Source of the DNA: Mya arenaria | Lineage: Eukaryota > Mollusca > Bivalvia > Myida > Myidae | Length of the DNA: 64,000 bases | Direction of reading: 5' to 3' | Assembly (NCBI RefSeq): GCF_026914265.1 | Contig: NC_069125.1 | Location: forward strand, 23,610,966 to 23,674,965 | Shown here: positions 46,831-57,356 of the stretch, piece after piece | Layout: each line of letters starts with the position of its first letter | Numbering within the stretch: position 1 is the stretch's first letter | Notes under the pieces: model-generated | Seen by the model: only the letters and a program-made list of their open reading frames with translations | What the model was told of the DNA's origin: nothing | The model's database searches: none | Program-made: the position numbers and the translations under genes

Positions 46831-47320
46831 GGATAGTTTGCAAAGCCAAATCGTATTATTGGCCTAATTTGAAAATCTATGCAATAAATGATATATTTGT
46901 TTGTTGATGTTGTGGTTGATAAAGCAGGTTATTAAAGCCATCTAAAATCATGTGTCAACTCATCTTTTCCAAGAGGAAAGTGCACATTTATACTGTGGCA
47001 CATAGGGGGACATCTGCAACACTTTATTTAAATCGCGGCCGCAACTTATTAATTCGAGGCCACAACTTTGTATCTTGAGGCCACAACTTACTTAAACGCT
47101 GTTTGTACACAGCAAATGTGAAAAATATGGATGAAGACAGGGAGTCTACTAAGTTGTTGCAACAATATAAAAAAGTGTTGCGGATGTCACCTCTGTGCCA
47201 GCATATTTATACTATATGACCTTGTACTTAGAAAAACAGCTTAAAATTAGAATGAGTCTTTACGACTAATTTTACATTGAATCTATCCCTTAAACAACGC
47301 TCGCACATCTTTTCCTACAG
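46831..47320. terminator. 3'UTR, poly(A) signal and flank of copy 2
   Basis: AATAAA at 46883-46888 corresponds in position to 38600 and 58712 in the other copies. A block at about 46990-47210, starting near TGGCACATAGGGGGACATCT, is not found in the other copies. It ends with CGGATGTCACCTCTGTGCCA, its inverted counterpart, so it is probably a small TIR element of about 215 bp. Confidence 0.55.
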
Positions 47321-49383
47321 TATTACAAAATTTCAGTTAAACTCATTAAGCTAGCAAAACCTTCACTCATACAACCCATTATCGATATGATAATTACCAC
47401 AAACTCATTTTCGGATAGACTTAAGCAGGCTCAAGTGACTCCTTTATAGAAAAGAATGACGCTCTTTTATGGTCAAACTACAGACCTGTAAGTTTACTTC
47501 CCATTCCTTCAAAAATCTTTGAGAAAGTGTTGCATGAACAATTATCAACCTATTTTGAGTCAATATTGACAATTTTCTTTGTGCTTTCAGGAAGGGCCAT
47601 GGAAACTACAATACTTCGACTGTCGGGGGACTGGAACCAGGCACTTGATAACAACGAATATTGAAACAATACTAAAGGATCTATCTAAAGCATTTGATTG
47701 TCTGCCACATGACATTTTACTAGATAAATTGTCAGCCTACGGCCTTTCAGGGTCTGCTTCCACCCTCCTGCAGTCATATCTTTCAAACCGTAAACAACAC
47801 ATTAAAAATTGAAATATAGTAAGTTCCTTGGCAGAAAACGGTTCCTCAAGGGTCTATACTTGGTCCCCTACTATTCAATGTTTTCATTAATGATATTTTC
47901 TACTTCATTCATAAAGGCACCTTATACAACTATGCAGACGACAATACATTGTCTTATCATTCCAAGAATTTTGATGAGGTTAAATCAGTTTTACAAGATA
48001 AAAGTAAAATCCTAATAGATTGGTATACTTGTAATAAAATGCGGGCAAATCCTGACAAGTTTCAAGCCATTGCTGTTGGTAATACAAACCATTTAAAACA
48101 TCCGAGATTTAATGTTGGCAACACTGAAATTACATGTAAAGAGTCTGTAAATCTGCTAGGGAGTGATATTGACTACAATCTTAAATTTGATCCCCACATT
48201 GGTAATTTATGCAAAAAAAGCAGCTAAACAGCTTAACATTCTAAAGAGAATCGCTCATAATCTTAGTAAGCTAAATCGATTAACTGTCTTTCATACCTTC
48301 ATTCTGTCGAATTTCAAATTTTGTCCAATGACTTGGCATTTTTGCGGTGAAGCTAATTCTAGGAAAATGGGAAAAAAACTCAGGAAAGGGCGCTTAGATT
48401 TGTTTATAATGACTTCTGCTCGCCCTATCAAGATTTGTTAACCAAAGTAAATTTACCAACACTTCATGTCAGAAGGATGTGTACAATTGCTATTGAAACT
48501 TATAGAATAGTAAACAAAATATCACCTCTTGTTCTTCAAAATCTTGTTGTCAAACGAAACTCAAACATATGTTTCAGATACTCTAATAGTTTGCAGGTAC
48601 CCCGTATTGCTACTACAACCTACGGTAAGAACTAAGAACACATTCAGATATGCTGCGCCTGTGTTATGGAACTCCCTTCCCGAAGAATATCGCTCTAGGA
48701 CAAATTTTTATCAGTTTAAAAGTTAAATGTCAAATTGGAATGGTAAAGAATGTAAATGTGTTGCTTGTTCATGGGCCTAAACAACATAGCACAGGTATAG
48801 CCTTTTTCTGATTTGTAGTCCTTGTTAGCAACCTACGTGTATGTTAAACGCATGATCTGTTCTTTTTCTGTTTACCTGCATTTTTTTAATGTGTTGTTTG
48901 TATTGCTCTGTAGTCTTGCCTAACTTTGCACTGTTTTGTATTCTTACATTATTTTGCATAGTTATACTTTTGTATTTATGCCTTATTTTGCATTGTGTTG
49001 CTTGCATTATTTTGTCTTTTTGTTAGCTGCTTTAGGAAATATGCATGTCTGTTTATCTTGTATAACCTGGATACCTGTGACCTAGCATTATTGTGATTTT
49101 TTGTGTGCCACATCAGAAATAATATAATATTTAATAATTTGTACCAGATGATTTAATAACATTATTTATGAGTAACTTCAAATCTGATTTGAGCTGATAT
49201 TTTGATTTCCTATGCCATTTTTTAAACAAACACACTTGTGTCATTTACTTTTGTTTTGTTTTGTACTATAATTTATATTTATAAGTTATCCATATACATT
49301 TGTTAAAAAGTCGGTTATAAAAGCTCATCAGAGCTTATGTTGTCTGTATATCTGTCTTGCCGATCTTATCTTATCTTTTTTTA
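47321..49383 (+). mobile_element. 5'-truncated LINE (non-LTR retrotransposon, CR1/Jockey-like)
   Basis: Comparison with the other glycosyltransferase copies shows an insert after CCTACAG, flanked by ACAG (47317-47320 and 49384-49387). Its frames encode reverse transcriptase landmarks in order: NYRPVSLLPIPSKIFEKVLH, DLSKAFDCLPHDILLDKL, SILGPLLFNVFINDIF, YNYADDNTLS (the YADD active site), then the thumb and C-terminal region with NKMRANPDKFQAI, LKFDPHIGN and LWNSLPEEYRS. No endonuclease domain is present, so it is truncated at the 5' end. Several frameshifts and stops divide the frame, so it is dead. The 3' end is a short CTTATCTTATC-T-rich tail. Confidence 0.85.
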
Positions 49384-49765
49384 ACAGTGGACTTCTCTAC
49401 TTTTGCTGGCCGTTGCAATCTGTGACTATCCTTACATAGACGATATGTTAATTTATTTTGCTTAAAAATAATTTTGTATTATTTTCGCGAGATTGAATTT
49501 ATGGTCTGTTGTTCCGTTGCTAAGCAATCGGAACACTCTCGGCCTCTTTCGTTCAAGTCAATGCAGACTGGTTCTCGATATTTGACACTAGTTTAAAGTG
49601 CACTTTTCAATTAAATCAAACCGGTCTATTAACGGGGAATCTTTTTTGCTAGCGAAATCTCGTGCGGAGAGGACCGAAATTAAAAAGCTCTTGAATAAAT
49701 GGGAAAATAAAGAAGTTTAGTACCTTAATATCTGACACTCGCGGCTTAATCCGCCTGTTACAACA
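49384..49765. other. End of duplication unit A and leader of the gag-like ORF
   Basis: The first 65 bp continue unit A. From about 49450 on the sequence has no counterpart in unit B and probably belongs to the element that carries the ORF at 49766. Confidence 0.4.
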
Positions 49766-50761
49766 ATGCCGGGTAGAGGACGCCCTAAAGGGAGGAAAAG
49801 GAAGGTGACAGAAGCAGCAGAAGTAAGGGAAGAGGAACAACCACCTGCACGGCGGCTAAGGCAACCGCCTCGTGTCAATTTGGAAGCACAACTCCCACAG
49901 GCGCCACAGATACCCTTGCCAGACGCGGAGCTGGGAAACAACAATGAGGGTAATGTAATTGACTTCCATGATATCATTACTAGGTCTCATATTTTGCACC
50001 ATTTAACCACAGAAACTGTGGTTCCTACGGGTAATAGGCAAAGTCCTTCAGATACTGGGTGTGGCTTGGCGGGGTCTGGCCAAGGTGGAGAGTTCCAAAT
50101 GGGTGCAAATTTTGATGGTAGCATGGACATGTATAGGTTGGCGAACGATGATCTTTCATCACATGTACCAACGCAATTGAAGCAAATAATAATGAGGGGA
50201 GAATACATAAATTTGGCTATCTTATTAAAAGGGGCAATTGAATTGAGCGATATGTGTAAAAGTTCCACACTGTCAATATCACTAGATGGCTCCCTTGAGG
50301 CCAAACCAAAACTGTGCAAGGAAAAGGTACAATCCGTCGAAAAGTGGACTGATGCATTTTTGATTTACATGTCCATCTATCTGGCTTTGCAACCCCATAA
50401 AACAAACGAAATGTTACAATATATGTACAATGTTAGGGAGGGTGCTTCACGCCAAGGCGGCTTTGCATGGCGCTCATATGATGAGCAGTTCAGGCTACGC
50501 CAGGCCATAACTCCGTCACCATGGTCCAAAATTAATAATGATCTGTGGTGGCGTTTTATGATTGTTCGTGACACGCCCCAGGGAACTCGAATGGTCCCGG
50601 TAGCCAAACACGATCGTCTACAAGTTTTGCGTGCATTGATTTTAATAAAGGGAATTGCTCATGGGCCATGTGTAAATTTAACTATGTTTTTTCACGGTGT
50701 GGTGCAAGGCATGCTGAGATTAATTGCAGTCATTCCCCGCCAAACCCAAATGCAAATGTAA
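49766..50761 (+). mobile_element. Fossil gag-like ORF of a retroelement (possibly DIRS/tyrosine-recombinase type)
   Basis: The ORF starts with a basic MPGRGRPKGRKRK segment. A region with DDLSSHVPTQLKQIIMRGEY follows, then EKWTDAFLIYMSIYLALQP and SYDEQFRLRQA. In style these recall the first protein of mollusc and cnidarian retroelements that carry a tyrosine recombinase. I saw no reverse transcriptase, recombinase or terminal repeats beside it. It looks broken and isolated. The family assignment is from memory of protein style and is uncertain; a lineage-specific host gene derived from such an element is the alternative. Confidence 0.4.
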
Positions 50762-51240
50762 CCCCTGCAAATTTCTCTCGAAATAATCAGGCCGCACGGG
50801 GGCCTATGGGTTACTCAACGTAGATATTTCACACGAGGATCGGGGTTTTCCGCCCGGATAGAGTAATTTTATAAACATTTTTTTTTGGGGGGGGGGGGGA
50901 ATTGTTTAACAATTTTGTGGCGGGAAAAAAGATCGCAAGCCGAGAGCTGCCTGGCTGTCATCCATTTCAATTTAAAAATGCATACATATATAATTTATGA
51001 TTTAGATGTATTTGGCTTGTTGAGACCTTTTACCTTGGTCGAGCACCTCGGTGCTAGTTATCACTCGGTATGTGAATCAACAAGAGGGCTATACATGTGA
51101 AATTGGGAATTATAAACTAAAATCAATTAATTAGGATGAATATAGATATAAATAACGTTTATTATTATCCCGTTGCTGGAATAACAAGTTCTTAAGGAGT
51201 CTGTTGCATGTCTGTTGCTCAAGGCCGGAAACGTTCTAGT
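50762..51240. other. Flank of the fossil ORF
   Basis: Contains a G-run at 50887-50900 and no further ORF. Probably the remaining part of the same fossil element. Confidence 0.35.
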
Positions 51241-51244
51241 ACTT

Positions 51245-51385
51245 GGCGTCCCGGTGGTTGCGTTGTTGCGTTGCATTGCGTTGCGTTGCCGTGAGATTGC
51301 GGAGATATATTGCGGATGTTGCATTGTTGCGTTGCGTTGCTAGGAGATTGCGGGTATATTGCGGGTTTTGCAGTTGCTTTTGGTA
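51245..51385. repeat. Short tandem repeat rich in GTTGC
   Basis: Clustered GTTGCGTTGTTGCGTTGC and ATTGCGG(A/G)(G/T)ATATTGCGG motifs form a compound pentamer-like repeat with two larger units of about 60 bp. Confidence 0.75.
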
Positions 51386-51394
51386 ATCATGTTT

Positions 51395-51515
51395 TTCCGT
51401 CTTTCGGTCACGCTGCGTGGCCGGTAACTCGGCAAACCTCGTTACCGGCTTACGCGCATGCACTCGGGTCGGATTTTCTATCCGTACCGGACACACATGA
51501 TAGATACTTATATTA
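51395..51515. mobile_element. Decayed end of a foldback element related to 17599-18773
   Basis: The hairpin GCCGGTAAC-TCGGCAAACCTC-GTTACCGGC has the same loop as the foldback hairpins at 17625 and 18638. It is followed by CACTCGGGTCGGA and then AGATACTTATA, in the order of the right end of that element. Only this end is visible here. Confidence 0.65.
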
Positions 51516-52189
51516 TATAATAATTAGTTATATGGTAAAATTAACAGCACCTATCCGTTTGTTTTCGAAATAGTTTTCAGTAAGGTTAAGGTAGTTCGCG
51601 TAGAGTTTTGTTTCCGCAAGTAGTTGCATAACCAGCATAATGTTCAATAAATGATAAACATAGCAACTTTTGTATTCATTCCAAAATCGTTAACTTTTTA
51701 TATTACTTCAAGCACAATACATACTCGATAGCGCCACCACTAGGGCAACAGCGCCACCACTTTTATAAATATGTGCATTTATCCTTTTTAAGAAGTGCTT
51801 ATCAGTTTTGTTGTGTTCCGGCATAGGTACTATACATAACAGTTATGTTTGCATGCGTGAGAATGTTCTTACGGGGTGTGTAAGCATCGAAATGTACCTG
51901 CTATGCAATCAGATCTCAAAATATGCACAAGTCCGATTCGGGAGAAAAGCTCCTGACACCACAGTTTGCATAATATTGAATTGAAATAGTAACCAGCCTA
52001 CAGTAGAAGTGTTCTTACACGGTACCACATTCTCCGATTTTCGAAATATGTCCGTTAAATGAAATTATCAAATAAAATATAAATCATGCTAACGTTTGTT
52101 CATGTAAACATAGGGCACAGCTCCACCACGAAAGTGTCGACAGCTCTTTTTCTTTGCACCACCGTAAAGTGGTGGAGCTGGCGTTTAGA
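51516..52189. other. Spacer between the duplication units
   Basis: Nothing recognised. It includes AGCGCCACCACTAGGGCAAC and a second GCGCCACCAC copy near 51750. Confidence 0.35.
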
Positions 52190-52499
52190 GGCCGTGTAAA
52201 AACGAAAATGAATGTGTAAGCTTGATCAGAACTAGCATCATCCTGCAGACAATTAAATAAAACGCAAAACAATAATGTTTTCAAAAGTACTTGTGTTTGA
52301 ACTTTTTTGTAGGACGAAACAAAGTGCGGCAAATCATTAGGAAAGTAAAAACTAAGATACTAAAAACTGGAATTCTTCAGCCAATGTTGATATATGCTCA
52401 AATGTCGTCTTTAAAGACAATAATTTTCACAAACGTTAGCTACAGCTTTGTTATTGCGTGATATGTTGTTAAATGGTCAAAATATCCACTACGTTTTCT

Positions 52500-52585
52500 C
52501 CAAGTATCGATGAACTTGTGGTTTAGGCGTCCGTTTTTTTAATTATTTTTCTTGATTTATTCGGCGAGAGTTCAAACCCCTAAAA
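52500..52585 (+). mobile_element. tRNA-like SINE head, partner of 39800-39890
   Basis: CTTGTGGTTTAGGCGTCCG (A-box-like) and GAGAGTTCAAACCCC (B-box-like) in the same spacing as the copy in unit A. More decayed. Confidence 0.4.
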
Positions 52586-53164
52586 AGTAAAACACTTTTT
52601 ATATTATAACTATTATTTTGCAATTTTGATATAACAGTGTTAACCAATGATGAAATAAGTGTTTTCAGGTGCATGATGGAGACAACTAGATTTTGGTTAA
52701 AAAAATGAGTGAGTACCTTTAAGGTATTAGAGAAAAATAGGCTTAAAGACTTACATGATTGAAACTGGAAAATATCTGATTTACAATGGAGAATATTTAT
52801 GTACACCGAACCATCCTTTATCTCAATAAAAATCACGAAAAAGACAAAAGTTAAAGGCCAACTATCTACATAGACCCAGTACAATGTAGTATTAACCAAA
52901 GAATCAGCAATATATATAGACGCACAGTAAATTTATCGACATGCAATACAACCATAAATGTACAAAGTGTACCAGCAGACGCAGCTGAATACAACACGAG
53001 CTACTCTCTTGACCAGCTGTACCAAGCTGACCGTCAAAGCAGTAACTTGAGTGCCCATAACTCACAATTGTTGAAGAAGGAAAAAGACATAATGAAATAT
53101 AACCATCGGTATATAATTGAACATATATAGTAGTTAGTGTAAGAAGTAGAATAAGTCATCGAAG

Positions 53165-53285
53165 CAGAAGCACCAGAAGCACCAGCAGCAGCGGCAGCAG
53201 CAGCACCAGCACCAGCAACAAAAATAACAACAACAACAACAACATCAGAAACGGTAGCCGAAGCAGTAGTAGTAGTAGTATCATA
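53165..53285. repeat. CAG/CAC/CAA triplet microsatellite
   Basis: Longer counterpart of the repeat at 39955. Confidence 0.88.
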
Positions 53286-53449
53286 TATACATGTAGTTTT
53301 AATTATTAAAATGAAGTTAAGTCGATACGATCAATGATGTTAGAAATAAGAAAAATCAAGTCAAACACCGACAAGACCTTTACAGCGTTGTCGAGTTAAC
53401 TTGGCATTAGAAATGTATTTCTGAAAAGGTAAAAAGGGTACTAGATTTT

Positions 53450-54010
53450 TTTAATTAAAGGGTGATAACTATTGAGTGTCTACAGCGATTTGGCTGGTTA
53501 TCAAACTTGTCCGAGATATTATGCCTATCCATATTCTGAACAAATTTAGTGGTAACTATCCCCGTCCTGACAACCATGTCGTCTAATGAATCAAAATGGT
53601 GTGTAGGAAATTGACAGAGCGTCACGTGAATTTATTTTGAAATCGGGCTAATAGTTTTTGACGAGAAGATTTTCAAAGTTCTCCATAGAGACATACATTT
53701 AAATACTGAAAAGTAACCCTGCACCTTGCGGACATGTTTTTACGAATCACCATGGGGTGACGAAATTTGATACAGGGTCAACTAAGGAACATGTCTGTGA
53801 ACATATTACAAAATAGGGCCAATAGTTTCTGAAGAGAAGTTTTTCATATGGACATTTGTATAGTTGAAAGTTTATTTTACGAGTCAACATGGGGTGATAA
53901 AAATTGATAGAGGGTTACTTAAGGAAAAGGTCTGTGAAATTAAGTAATTCATATACTCAACATCAAACTTTATCCCAACATTTGTCAATAAAAGGCAAAT
54001 TTAAGACATA
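53450..54010. repeat. Dispersed repeat, partner of 40550-41300
   Basis: Begins inside the module GGGTGATAACTATTGAGTG and continues with the same modules as in unit A; the outer part with CGCTCACCTGAG is missing. Confidence 0.55.
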
Positions 54011-54529
54011 AGCAAATGAAATAAATGAAATGAGTTCAAAATCGTCTATCTATATGTAAAGTGGGTGTTTATAAGTGAGTCATCAAAATGACTATCTGAA
54101 ATGGGAGCTGACTGCTAACTTGCCTTTGGTGGTCAATATTGAGATTTATCTTACTATTTTGTTTTTTCTTATGTGCTAGGCATTGTCTTTGGCATACATT
54201 AAGTTTTCAATTCGTTTTCAATTCAGGAAATGCTCTTCAATGATTTTGTCTTAAAATTGTCATATATTTGGCAAATGATATACTTTTTCAAAGAAAAATA
54301 GTTGTGATATTGCAAATAATTCAATCTGGTGTGAGCAAATTTCTACTTTTATGTTTGTACCTACTTAGTACTACATTACTAACCATACAACCCGGCTTAT
54401 TTAAATATATATTATCGTTCTTTTACCTGTTTTTTACAACATTTTGTATTATTCATGTTGATGATCTAAAAACACATATTTGTATATTGTGATGAGAGTA
54501 AAATAAAACTGTGAAACTGTGAAGAGCAA

Positions 54530-55320
54530 TAGTACAAGGGAAAAAGTAGATAATTCAGCACGTAGTGGAAGATCTTTGACAGGGAGAAAAAGGGGTGACT
54601 CGCAGATTGTGAGAGTGGCCAGGAGAACACTCACTTAGCGGAATTGACGGGTTGATGAATTTGCCTACACAAATATCATCTAAAACGGTTGGGCTTCGGT
54701 TGAGGTTTCATGGTTTTATAAGTAAAAATAAGGATGACATTAACTATCCATACAATTCAATGTACCCGGAAAAATCGTGTTCTTGTTGTAAGCAGAAATT
54801 ATATTGGAACCCCACTGAACAAGCAGAGAAAAATGGTGATATTTAGCGATGAAACACAGGTAAAATTAGACAGCGAAAAGGACTCAACAAATGAAAAGCA
54901 AATGCAGTATGGAGTCCATAATGCCTAGGTTAGCGTAGAGGCAGCTGTGTGTCAGCTATAGTTTTGGTGAAGTCTGACTTACAGTGGTGGGGGAACTTTT
55001 GAAGCTGTTGACTAAAGTATAGAAATATAAAGACTGCCGAGACAGTTACCTTTAGCCTGTTATTTCCATTAACATTCCGGAAGTTAACTATATTTTCAAG
55101 GGAATACTGCCCCGATGCAAACATCAAAGAGGACCACTCAGTGGAAAAAGGATAAGAGCTTTTCCTGTATGTCTTGGCCTTATCAGCGCCATGACACAAA
55201 TGTTATCGAAAATATGTGGCGTACAATCAAACTCAAACTTGAAAAGCAGAAACACACGATCAAATAAAAAATAATTCCTCATTGAAGAAGTTGAGAAAAT
55301 TTGTTACGATCTCCCATAAC
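54530..55320 (+). mobile_element. Tc1/mariner-like transposon relic, partner of 41640-42430
   Basis: This copy retains more of the middle: NLPTQISSKTVGLRLRFHGF, KQKLYWNPTEQ and, in another frame, IFSDETQVKLDSE, the first-Asp region of Tc1-type DDE transposases. The downstream part again shows WP-QRHDTN-IENMW-like sequence. It is interrupted by stops and frameshifts. Confidence 0.78.
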
Positions 55321-55544
55321 CAAAGCCTGTATGCCATATCTGCACCTGTTACGTGTACATGTAGCTGGAGGTACACGTTATGTTCCGCAGGCTCTCCCAT
55401 GTTTTTAAAATCAACCCATAGATTGCCATGAGCCAAGAGCCCAACGCGACGCTATAACTAATTAGGGTTATAGATTCAATTGTTTCAAAGGCATCTGTTA
55501 ATTCTTGTACCCACCCTCAGTACGGGTTTAAGCTATTTAAGCTA

Positions 55545-55570
55545 TTTTATCACCCGATCGCTATAAGGAC
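55545..55570 (+). promoter_or_regulatory. TATA-like core promoter of copy 3
   Basis: TATCACCCGATCGCTATAAG is the single counterpart of the duplicated box before copy 2. TATAAGG lies 46 bp before the ATG at 55608. Confidence 0.5.
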
Positions 55571-55766
55571 ATTTTATGGTCTTATATTAGCTTGTTAATC
55601 TAGTATTATGAAGGTAAAGGAATTTGTGTGTATTTTGGCTTTTTTGTGGACTGGTATGATATTGTTGTTCTTCGGTGAGTACCTGACGATATTTCATGAA
55701 CTACATTAGTAGAACATTTAAAAAAAAAACTGCGCAGTAGGAATGCTTTATATGTGTTGTATATTA

Positions 55767-55915
55767 TAATATTACAACTACCACATCGCGCACACACACA
55801 CACGCACGCGCGCGCACGCACGCACGCACGCAGGCAGGCAGGCAGGCACGCACGAACGCACGCACACACGCACACACACACACACATATATATGCGATGT
55901 GGTAGTTGTAATATT
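55767..55915. repeat. (CA)n/(CG)n microsatellite enclosed by a perfect 22-nt inverted repeat
   Basis: AATATTACAACTACCACATC-GC at 55767-55788 is exactly inverted at 55894-55915, with CA/CGCA/GGCA repeats between. Copy 2 has only one arm at the equivalent place (about 43288). Confidence 0.9.
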
Positions 55916-57356
55916 TAGTTTCATGTATATACACATAAAAACTAATTAATTGTCATGCCACCAACATCTTTTCTGGAATTTTTAAACACGTTAAGTTTTA
56001 ATAAGGTTTAAAAGATGCTATAATAACTGTTCTGCCTCTTTTTCTAATGAAATTAACGTTCAATGCCAACCATTATTAAGAAATCACATGATTGACAAAT
56101 ATTAAGATATATTCCAGAGGCTTTCTCCATAGTTAAAACGGTGGGCTCAATTCATAATGTAGGAATACCTTAAGAAATCTAACTGACTTCCCTTTATCAG
56201 CCTACATAATCTTTGTACCGGTATGCGATGGTTTTAACCTTAACACTTGCCGCTGACCGTTAACACTTGCCGCTGACCGTAAACACTTGCCGCTGACCGC
56301 CAAACACTTGCCGCTGACCGCCAAACACTTGCCTCTGACCGCCAACAAATACCACTTAAGCCGACACTTAGGTTTTGGACAGGCCTGTACAATATTGTGA
56401 GCCAAACAATTGTCTCGATTAAGGTGTTTTAGCGGCCTACCTGTATTGCAATAACCCCAGTCGATTACTTTGTAATGAAAGAAATCCATATATTCAAGTC
56501 TGGTCAATACTTTGAACCCAATATCCTTATCTTAGTGAAAGAACAATGGGAGGTAACCAAAAACTTTTCAATCACTATTCTATCAACAAAAAGAGCTAAT
56601 TAATACATCAAAAGAGCAATTCTACCTATATTATTGTTTGGCATACAATTACGCCAAATGTGAAGAAGATTTCTGCATTTGACTCTGAACGAACTTTAAT
56701 TTTCTGTGTATTTTAATGCAAAACAACACGGAGTAAATATATTTTTGCCGAAAGTCAAACTAAAAACTTCTACTATTCTAAAATAGTTGTTCTATCTTTT
56801 GACAAACAAAAGTGCAAAAAATACAAAGCTGATTTTAACTTATTTGATACAAACTATGTTTTTGCACAAAATACATAAAAGAGGTTAAACACTGAACATG
56901 TTAACCTTTTGTATCGAACATAATACATTTGTTGGGTGTAATTTGGTAAGATAAGACCCCATATTAGTTGAGAAAAAAAACCCTGTATATCCTCATACCT
57001 TTTTACTTTAAATGTCTCTGCAGGGTACCGTTAAACTGATATTCTGACGTTAAAAGACATTTTCCTAATTCGTTTTTTTTGTGCTGATATCTCCAACTGT
57101 TCAAGTGGAACCTAAGAAATAAACTTTCTGGAAAAATATACATGCAGTGACATATATCTGTATAACAAGCTAAGACTAATTGGGTTGGTTAATTTATTAA
57201 GTTCCTATGGATGATATCATTATCACAGAATTGTTATGTGAAACAAATAAGTGATTCATACATTTATAGCGGCATTTCAATGTTTAAAAATACTTTAATT
57301 CACTTTTTCTTTAGTCATATGATTATACTGTGTGTTTTTCTAACTTAAATTTCCAG
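55916..57356. other. Rest of the intron of glycosyltransferase copy 3
   Basis: Noncoding. It ends in AAATTTCCAG before the catalytic exon, the same acceptor as in the other copies. A 20-21-bp tandem repeat in it is listed separately. Confidence 0.55.
56234..56343. repeat. 20-21-bp tandem repeat, five units
   Basis: Five units of AACACTTGCCGCTGACCG(T/CC), the last slightly changed. Copy 2 has one unit at the same place (about 44711), so the array expanded after the duplication. Confidence 0.9.

Larger units (their letters stand above)
39471..49450 (+). repeat. Segmental duplication, unit A (partner 52190-58980)
   Basis: It shares in the same order with the unit at 52190-58980: a block with CAAAACAATAAT near 39552 (52266), a tRNA-like SINE, CAG/CAA microsatellite, the dispersed repeat with GGGTGATAACTATTGAGTG, a Tc1-like relic, the glycosyltransferase promoter, both exons and the 3' flank to CTTTTGCTGGCCGTTGCAA. 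Unit A carries in addition a LINE (47321-49383). The two units are clearly diverged in noncoding DNA, so the duplication is not very recent. Confidence 0.8.
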
